Below, in pieces: positions 23,474-28,590 of a stretch of DNA of 28,590 nt. Location: positions 1 to 28,590 of the forward strand of contig JBGPKK010000046.1 in the NCBI GenBank assembly GCA_041485905.1, in the 5' to 3' direction. Origin of the DNA: JAHFUI01 sp041485905 (GTDB lineage: Bacteria > Acidobacteriota > Vicinamibacteria > Vicinamibacterales > CAVVIG01). The notes beneath the pieces were generated by a model, which was not told where the DNA came from, searched no databases, and saw only the letters and a list, made by a program, of their open reading frames with translations. The position numbers were made by a program, and so were the translations under genes. How positions within the stretch are numbered: position 1 is the first letter of the stretch; each line of letters starts with the position of its first letter.

Positions 23474-23536
23474 TCTCAGGTCTGAAGTCTCACGTCTCAT
23501 GGCACAGTCGGCACACCTGAGACTTCAGAGCTGAGA
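23474..23536. repeat. Inverted repeat in the aroB-nadB divergent gap
   Basis: TCTCAGGTCTGAAGTCTCA (23474-23492) and TGAGACTTCAGAGCTGAGA (23518-23536) are inverted copies matching at 18 of 19 positions, with a 25-base spacer. Further GTCTCA units lie in and beside the left arm. The repeat fills most of the 108-base divergent gap, starting five bases before the aroB ATG. It is not a known insertion sequence end and has no target duplication. No clear sigma-70 promoter for either gene is visible outside it. Confidence 0.85.
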
Positions 23537-23577
23537 CTTCGAGATTGTTGCGAATGGTAGGATAGCATTCGATCGCT

Positions 23578-25173
23578 TTGGCCACTCACGGCACAGACTT
23601 CCTCATCATCGGCAGCGGGATCGCCGGACTGCGAGCGGCCATCGGGCTCGCGGGCGCCGGCCGCACCTTGATTCTCACCAAAGCCGAGCCCAGGGAGAGC
23701 AACACCGGATACGCACAGGGCGGTATCGCGGCGGCGGTGGGCGACGACGACAGTGCGGCCCTCCACGCAGCCGACACGGTCCGCGCCGGCGACGGGCTTT
23801 GCGATGAAGCGGCCGTCCGCGTCCTGGTGGAAGAAGGGATCGTCTACGTCCGCGAGCTTCTCGAGTGGGGGACGCGGTTCGATCGCGACGCGGACGGACG
23901 TCCTGCGCTCGGACGCGAGGCGGCGCACTCGGTCCGGCGCGTGCTCCACGCCGGCGACGCCACCGGCCGCGAGATTGGACGGGTGCTCTACGAGCGCGTG
24001 TCCGCGTTGGAGTCGGTCGCGATCGTCAACCATGCGCTCGTGACCGAGCTGCTCTGCGAGGACCGGCGCGCTCTCGGCGTGCGGTACTTCGATGACGAGG
24101 GACAGCCGCACGAGATCCGTGCGCACGCGACGCTGCTGGCGACCGGCGGCGCCGGGCAGGTGTTCCGCGAGACGACGAATCCGCCGGTGGCGACCGGCGA
24201 CGGCATTGCGCTCGCGTTTCACGCAGGCGCCCGGCTGGCCGATCTCGAGTTCGTGCAGTTTCATCCCACCGCACTGAACCTGACCGACGCGCCGCGGTTT
24301 CTGATTTCCGAAGCGCTGCGCGGCGAGGGCGCGCGGCTGGTCGACGAACGCGGTGAGCCGTTCATGGCGCGCTATCATCCGGACGGCGACCTTGCGCCGC
24401 GTGACGTCGTCGCGCGCGGCATCGTCCGGGAAGTCGAGCGGACCGGAGGCGCCGTGTTCCTCACCCTCGCGCATCTCGATGCCGCGTATGTGCGGCGCCG
24501 GTTTCCGACAATCGCGGACATGTGCCGGCGCGTGGGTCTGGATCTCGCGTCCGATCCGATTCCGGTGGGTCCGGCCGCGCACTACATCATGGGCGGCGTC
24601 GACACGGACCAATGGGCGCGGACGTCGCTGGCCGGCTTGTTTGCGGCCGGCGAGGTCGCGTGCACCGGCGTACACGGCGCCAATCGGCTGGCCAGCAATT
24701 CGCTGCTCGAAGGGCTGGTGTTCGGAGCCCGGGCGGCCGCGGCGATGCAGCAGCCGCCAACCGCGGCCCCGCTGAAGGCCGATCGCAAGGAGGCTGCCGG
24801 GCCTTCCAGCTCCCAGCCAGCCTCCAGCCGCTATCCCGACGACCGCTCCATGACCGCGATGACCACGGCGGTCGTTCGGGACGTGATGTGGCGCTCGGCC
24901 GGTTTGTTCCGCACCCGCGACGGGCTACAGGACGCGTTCGCGCGGCTGGATGAGGCGTATCTCGCTGAACGGGCGCGCCTGGGTTCGACCCAGCCGGACA
25001 CTGATGGGTGGCGCCATTTCAATCTGCTGACTGTCGCACGGCTGATCGTCCGGGCCGCGCTTCGTCGCGAGGAGAGCCGCGGAGCCCACTATCGAGCCGA
25101 TTTTCCAGAGCGAAACGATCGCGACTGGAAATTCCACGCAGTCGATGTGCGCGCGCCAGGTTCGCCGCGCTGA
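23578..25173 (+). CDS. nadB: L-aspartate oxidase
   Basis: 531-residue flavoenzyme that oxidises L-aspartate to iminoaspartate, the first step of de novo NAD synthesis. FAD-binding GSGIAGLRAAIGLA is at the N-terminus, and SNTGYAQGGIAAAVGDDD is the conserved covalent-type flavin loop region of this family. The catalytic region includes EFVQFHPTALN and HYIMGGVDTD, and the C-terminal helical domain follows. An in-frame TAG at 23563-23565 rules out upstream starts, so the TTG at 23578 is the only reasonable one. nadA and nadC are not adjacent. An insertion of low-complexity residues (KEAAGPSSSQPASSRYPDD, about 402-420) lies between the two domains. Confidence 0.95.
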   Translation: MATHGTDFLIIGSGIAGLRAAIGLAGAGRTLILTKAEPRESNTGYAQGGIAAAVGDDDSAALHAADTVRAGDGLCDEAAVRVLVEEGIVYVRELLEWGTRFDRDADGRPALGREAAHSVRRVLHAGDATGREIGRVLYERVSALESVAIVNHALVTELLCEDRRALGVRYFDDEGQPHEIRAHATLLATGGAGQVFRETTNPPVATGDGIALAFHAGARLADLEFVQFHPTALNLTDAPRFLISEALRGEGARLVDERGEPFMARYHPDGDLAPRDVVARGIVREVERTGGAVFLTLAHLDAAYVRRRFPTIADMCRRVGLDLASDPIPVGPAAHYIMGGVDTDQWARTSLAGLFAAGEVACTGVHGANRLASNSLLEGLVFGARAAAAMQQPPTAAPLKADRKEAAGPSSSQPASSRYPDDRSMTAMTTAVVRDVMWRSAGLFRTRDGLQDAFARLDEAYLAERARLGSTQPDTDGWRHFNLLTVARLIVRAALRREESRGAHYRADFPERNDRDWKFHAVDVRAPGSPR

Positions 25174-25230
25174 TCGTGTACCTTTGTGTCGTTTGTGTTG
25201 AACAGGCGTTCGAGATAAGGCTATCGCTAC

Positions 25231-26685
25231 ATGGCAAAGAAACCCGACGGTGACGCCTTCGTCACGGAAATCACCCCGCGATCGCAGGATTTTTCGCGCT
25301 GGTACCTCGACGTCGTGCGCAAGGCGGAGCTCGCCGATTATTCGCCGGTCAAGGGCTGCATGGTCATCCGGCCGTATGGCTATGCCATCTGGGAGCTAAT
25401 CCAGCAGGCGCTCGACTCGCGCATCAAGGCGACCGGACACGTGAACGCGTACTTTCCGTTGTTCATTCCCGAGAGCCTGTTGACGAAGGAAGCCGAGCAC
25501 GTCGAAGGTTTCGCGCCGCAGGTCGCGTATGTCACCCATGGCGGTGGCGAAGAACTGGAAGAGAGGCTGGTCGTTCGTCCCACGTCAGAGGCCATCATCG
25601 GCACGATGTACGCGAAGTGGATCCAGTCCTGGCGGGATCTGCCGGTCCTCATCAATCAGTGGGCGAACATCGTCCGCTGGGAAAAGGTCACCCGTCCGTT
25701 CCTGCGCACGACGGAGTTTCTGTGGCAGGAAGGTCACACCGCGCACGAGACCGAGGAGGAAGCCGAAGAAGAGACGCTGAAGATTCTCGAGCTCTACAAG
25801 GAGATGGTTGAAACGGAGTTGGCCATGCCGGTCATCACCGGCCGGAAAAGCGACAGCGAGAAGTTCGCCGGCGCCCTCCGCACCTATTCCATCGAGGCGC
25901 TGATGGGCGACGGCCGCGCGCTGCAGGCGGGCACGTCTCACAATCTCGGCCAGAACTTCGCCAAGGCCTTCGACATCACCTTTCAGGCGCGCGACAAGTC
26001 GGTCCAACACGTGTGGGGCACGTCCTGGGGCATGACGACGCGCCTCATCGGCGCCGCGATCATGGTGCACGGCGACGACAGCGGCCTGGTCCTGCCGCCG
26101 CGCATTGCGCCGTTCCAGGTGGTCATCGTGCCGATCGGCCGGGACAACTGGCGCGAGACGGTGCTGCCGCGCGCGAAGGAGATTCAGGACACGCTTGTCG
26201 CGGCCGGCTTCCGCGTGACGCTCGACGCACGCGACGAACGGCCCGGCTGGAAGTTTTCCGAGTGGGAGATGCGCGGTGTGCCGCTCCGAATCGAGATCGG
26301 GCCGAAGGACATCGAAAAATCACAGGTGCTCACCGCCCGGCGCGACACGCGTGAAAAGGCCGGCGTGCCGATGGAGGGGCTCGCCGCGCGCGTCCGCGAG
26401 ATTCTGGACGATGTGCAGCGGAACCTGTTCGAGCGGGCAGTCACATTCCGTGACGAGCACACGCAGCGCGTCGAGACGTACGACCAGTTCAAGGCCGTGC
26501 TCGAAGGTCGGCCCGGGTTCGTCATCGCGCCCTGGTGCGGCTCGGCGGCGTGTGAGGCGCAGATCAAGACCGACACGCAGGCGACCATCCGCAACATTCC
26601 GCTGTCGGGGACACCACCGACCGGCAGCTGCATCCGCTGCGACAGCCCGGCGCAGTCGGACGCCTGGTTCGCGAAATCATACTAG
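25231..26685 (+). CDS. proS: Prolyl-tRNA synthetase, archaeal/eukaryote-type (ProS type 3)
   Basis: 484-residue class II synthetase that charges tRNA-Pro. It lacks the bacterial INS editing domain and has the type 3 layout: N-terminal ITPRSQDFSRWYLDVVRKAEL, class II motif 2 region with RPTSEAIIG and RTTEFLWQEGHTAH, motif 3 GLVLPPRIAP, then the anticodon-binding domain (VVIVPIGRDN to IGPKDIEK). The C-terminal extension holds a zinc site of four cysteines (C436, C441, C467, C470) and ends in AKSY; a C-terminal Tyr is characteristic of this type. It lies 57 bases after nadB, with a T/G-rich gap and AAGG upstream of the ATG. The next gene begins nine bases after its stop. Confidence 0.96.
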   Translation: MAKKPDGDAFVTEITPRSQDFSRWYLDVVRKAELADYSPVKGCMVIRPYGYAIWELIQQALDSRIKATGHVNAYFPLFIPESLLTKEAEHVEGFAPQVAYVTHGGGEELEERLVVRPTSEAIIGTMYAKWIQSWRDLPVLINQWANIVRWEKVTRPFLRTTEFLWQEGHTAHETEEEAEEETLKILELYKEMVETELAMPVITGRKSDSEKFAGALRTYSIEALMGDGRALQAGTSHNLGQNFAKAFDITFQARDKSVQHVWGTSWGMTTRLIGAAIMVHGDDSGLVLPPRIAPFQVVIVPIGRDNWRETVLPRAKEIQDTLVAAGFRVTLDARDERPGWKFSEWEMRGVPLRIEIGPKDIEKSQVLTARRDTREKAGVPMEGLAARVREILDDVQRNLFERAVTFRDEHTQRVETYDQFKAVLEGRPGFVIAPWCGSAACEAQIKTDTQATIRNIPLSGTPPTGSCIRCDSPAQSDAWFAKSY

Positions 26686-26693
26686 ATGAGCCC

Positions 26694-27269
26694 ATGGCAC
26701 CCCTGATTGAAGCCATCGAGATCAAGCGGAAGATGTTCTTCGAATACGACAACGCGCCCTATCACTGTCTCGACGTCGAGGTGTCCAAGCCGACGGCGCG
26801 GGGCGGCCAGACTCTGGTGCGGGTGAAGATGCGGAATCTCCTCACGCGCGCGGTCTTCGACAAAACCTTCAAGGCCGGCGAGAAATTCAAGGAGCCGGAT
26901 CTCGTCCAGGTATCAGCTTCGTACCAGTACTCCGGCAGCGACGGCTACCACTTCATGGACCAGGAGACCTATGAAACCATCACGCTCGGACCTGATCTGG
27001 TGGGAGACGATCGGCAGCTGCTCGTCGACAACGTGATGGTCCAGATCCACAAATACAACGACAACCCCATCGGGCTCCAGTTCCCGCCCCACGTGGAATT
27101 AGTGGTGACGTACACGGAGCCAACGACCCGTGGCGACACGGCCAGCGGCAGTGTGACCAAGCTCGCCACGCTCGAAACGGGCATGCAGATCCGCGTGCCG
27201 CTTTTTATCAAGGAAGGCGAGCGGGTGAAGGTCCACACGGAAACCCGCGAATTTGCGGGACGGGCCTAA
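26694..27269 (+). CDS. efpL: EF-P-like translation factor of the YeiP/EfpL type
   Basis: 191-residue EF-P paralogue. Three beta-barrel domains are visible: KOW-like N-terminus (IEIKRKMFFEYDNAPYHCLDVE), the middle domain (KTFKAGEKFKEPDL, YSGSDGYHFMDQETYETITL) and the C-terminal domain (GDTASGSVTKLATLETGMQI, PLFIKEGERVKVHTETREF). EF-P helps the ribosome past proline stalls. In loop I, where EF-P has a modified Lys in PGKG, this protein has SKPTARGG with Arg36. This is the YeiP/EfpL pattern, so it needs no Lys modification. It follows proS by eight bases, pairing proline charging with stall rescue. A canonical EF-P may exist elsewhere in the genome. Confidence 0.9.
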   Translation: MAPLIEAIEIKRKMFFEYDNAPYHCLDVEVSKPTARGGQTLVRVKMRNLLTRAVFDKTFKAGEKFKEPDLVQVSASYQYSGSDGYHFMDQETYETITLGPDLVGDDRQLLVDNVMVQIHKYNDNPIGLQFPPHVELVVTYTEPTTRGDTASGSVTKLATLETGMQIRVPLFIKEGERVKVHTETREFAGRA

Positions 27270-27344
27270 GAAGTCGGCAGTCGAATTGTCCGAGCGATGT
27301 CCGACCTTCGCGCGTTCGCAGTCGTGCTTCGCTGAAGCAGGAGG

Positions 27345-28373
27345 TTACCGGACTAGGTCTTTCACGACTGCTCCCCACCGTTTCTGAACCCTCTTCAGGA
27401 CCGCGTGCCGGCGCGTCAGCCGTTCGCGCTTGACGATGGTGTGAAACGCGGTCGCCAGATGCTGCCGCCACCAGTCGGTGTGCACACGGCTCGAAGCCGC
27501 AGCTTGGGCGTACGCCGCCCCGATCGGCTCCAGGCACGAGGCATCGCCGACCAGCGAGAGGGCCGCCAGAAATTCCACCGGGAGCGGATCCGCGGCGCGC
27601 TCCAACGACTCCCGCAGATCGTAGACCGCCAGCCGGCTGCCTCGGTTGGCGAGCGCCAGGTGCGCCGCTGCGCGCGTATTCGTCCACGCCCCGCGGCGGC
27701 CCGGTGGCTCGGCCGTTTCCCGCTCGGCTACGCGTTCGACCACACGGTGCAGCAGCGGAAGCGCGATGGTTCCCCCCGCTTCGGCGATCGCGTGCGCGAG
27801 CGCGACGGGATCGTCGGGCAGCGTTCCTTCCGCCGCCGCGGTGACGGCCTGCACCGGATCGACGAGCAGGGTCGGACGGCCCGCGGCGGCCGATTGCGCT
27901 CGCGTCCGCACCCGTGCGTCCGAATCCTGCGAGAGGACCTTCCACAGCGGCTTCAGTGCTTCGGGTGTGAGATGCGCGAGCGTGTCAATCGCCGTGAGCC
28001 GGACGTCGGATGGACGGAGCGCGTCGAGTGCGGTCTGCGTGAGACGGTCCACCACATCAGCGCCGCGCGCGGACCGCAGAAATGGTTGCGTCGCCGAGAC
28101 AGCCGCTGACGCGACGGCCGGATCCGGATCACTCACCGCGTCGAGCGTCCGATCGAGCGCCCGCAGGCTGGCAATGGATTCGAGCGTCTGCAATGCGCCC
28201 ACACGCGCGGCAGGCGCGCGTGCCGATTCGACAGAGGCCACGAGCTTGTCGACGGCACGGTCGCCGATGATCGTCAGACGGGCGACCGCGGCTTCGCGTG
28301 TCACCGGACTGTCGGCTGAGAGATCGGCGATGAGCGCATCGATCTCCTTGCCGGAAGATCGCTTTATCGGCAC
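27345..28373 (-). CDS. HEAT-repeat protein of unknown function
   Basis: 342 residues from GTG at 28373. The region 15-165 is a run of HEAT-type helical repeats, each about 31-39 residues (PVTREAAVARLTIIGDRAVDKLVASVES, PAARVGALQTLESIASLRALDRTLDAVSD, SDVRLTAIDTLAHLT). HEAT solenoids are protein-binding scaffolds. The rest is helical with no visible active site. The C-terminus is strongly basic (KRERLTRRHAVLKRVQKRWG). The frame extends upstream but crosses a terminator hairpin (28395-28420) and the adjacent OmpA gene, so a GTG 22 bases below the hairpin is the likely start; there is no clear ribosome site. It converges on efpL across 75 bases that hold only a six-base-pair hairpin (27325-27339). 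Confidence 0.8.
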   Translation of the reverse strand: MPIKRSSGKEIDALIADLSADSPVTREAAVARLTIIGDRAVDKLVASVESARAPAARVGALQTLESIASLRALDRTLDAVSDPDPAVASAAVSATQPFLRSARGADVVDRLTQTALDALRPSDVRLTAIDTLAHLTPEALKPLWKVLSQDSDARVRTRAQSAAAGRPTLLVDPVQAVTAAAEGTLPDDPVALAHAIAEAGGTIALPLLHRVVERVAERETAEPPGRRGAWTNTRAAAHLALANRGSRLAVYDLRESLERAADPLPVEFLAALSLVGDASCLEPIGAAYAQAAASSRVHTDWWRQHLATAFHTIVKRERLTRRHAVLKRVQKRWGAVVKDLVR

Positions 28374-28394
28374 GGCGGGTCTATCGTAAATGAA

Positions 28395-28420
28395 AAGGGC
28401 GGGCCCGAAGACCCGCCCTT
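28395..28420 (-). terminator. Rho-independent terminator after the OmpA-family gene
   Basis: AAGGGCGGG (28395-28403) and CCCGCCCTT (28412-28420) form a perfect nine-base-pair stem around an eight-base loop. On the minus strand TTCATTTA follows the stem, whose last bases are themselves T, so it terminates the OmpA-family gene and lies 22 bases before the HEAT gene. Confidence 0.85.
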
Positions 28421-28449
28421 GTTGGTGACCGACTGGCGACGAATAACGA

Positions 28450-28590
28450 CTATTGCAGCCGCACCACCATGGCCGCGCGGCGGTTGAGGCGGCGCGTTTC
28501 TTCACGCGCGTTGTCGTACTTGGGCCGCTCCTCCCCGTAGCTGACGGTCTGCAGCCGGTCGGCGGCCACTCCGCGGCTGACCAGGTACTC
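28450..28590 (-). CDS. OmpA/Pal-family peptidoglycan-binding protein, C-terminus only
   Basis: The last 46 residues of a protein that continues past the right edge. EYLVSRGVAADRLQTVSYGE, NAREETRRLNRRAAMVV and the ending RLQ match the end of the OmpA C-terminal domain, which binds diaminopimelate in peptidoglycan. The Arg of the NRRAA segment is the conserved ligand-binding Arg of the Pal/OmpA motif. Nothing of the N-terminus is present, so I cannot tell Pal (lipoprotein) from other OmpA-like proteins. The gene ends at TAG before a strong terminator. Confidence 0.9.
   Translation of the reverse strand, partial: EYLVSRGVAADRLQTVSYGEERPKYDNAREETRRLNRRAAMVVRLQ

Noticed and set aside
27325..27339. 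TGCTTC-GCT-GAAGCA hairpin between efpL and the HEAT gene as a terminator
   Set aside because: The stem is only six base pairs and no T-tract follows on either strand.
28374..28505. Upstream extension of the HEAT-repeat protein
   Set aside because: It runs through the terminator hairpin and over the end of the OmpA-family gene; the GTG at 28373 avoids both.

Overview
This is a GC-rich (roughly 64% by eye), densely coded bacterial window with many ATGA/GTGA start-stop overlaps and frequent GTG starts. Its core is a nearly continuous type IV pilus (T4P) locus at about 3.4-22.4 kb. The order pilB-pilT-pilC-pilS-pilR-pilA, followed by a pilus-associated ABC transporter and pilD, resembles the Myxococcus and Geobacter pil clusters. 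Together with an archaeal-type prolyl-tRNA synthetase, a pyruvoyl-dependent arginine decarboxylase and a short-mature-domain PilA of the acidobacterial kind, this suggests an Acidobacteriota member, possibly Vicinamibacteria. That placement is inferred; no rRNA or marker gene in the window proves it.

Layout. 0-1.7 kb, minus strand: a MarR-family regulator with its own candidate operator, a Yip1-like membrane protein and the start of an HlyD/RND-type membrane fusion protein, forming an efflux operon that runs off the left edge. 1.8-3.4 kb, plus strand: pyruvoyl-dependent arginine decarboxylase overlapped by a beta-barrel outer-membrane protein. 3.4-11.4 kb: pilB, pilT, pilC, pilS, pilR and a separately transcribed pilA. 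The pilA upstream region carries a PilR-type half-site cluster, an IHF-like site and a sigma-54 promoter with exact GG-N10-GC spacing, and the gene ends at a strong terminator. 11.5-22.4 kb: a VKOR-DsbA fusion, ABC ATPase, ABC permease, TPR-like membrane-anchored protein, prepilin peptidase PilD, a 49-codon small ORF, a second histidine kinase, the minor pilins PilV, PilW and PilX, a periplasmic coiled-coil protein and a second NtrC-type regulator.

22.4-28.6 kb is mostly housekeeping: aroB (minus), divergent from nadB (plus), then proS and an EF-P paralogue of the YeiP/EfpL type. A HEAT-repeat protein and the C-terminus of an OmpA/Pal-family protein follow on the minus strand.

How the parts work together (inference from families). 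PilD processes PilA, PilV, PilW and PilX; PilB and PilT extend and retract the fibre on the PilC platform. PilS/PilR with sigma-54 set pilA transcription, and a second kinase/regulator pair brackets the minor pilins. The VKOR-DsbA fusion can form disulfides in the cysteine-bearing pilins. PilB carries two well-matched MshEN motifs, which predicts c-di-GMP control of extension. pilM, pilN, pilO, pilP and pilQ are not in the window. No tRNA, rRNA, CRISPR array or insertion sequence was seen.
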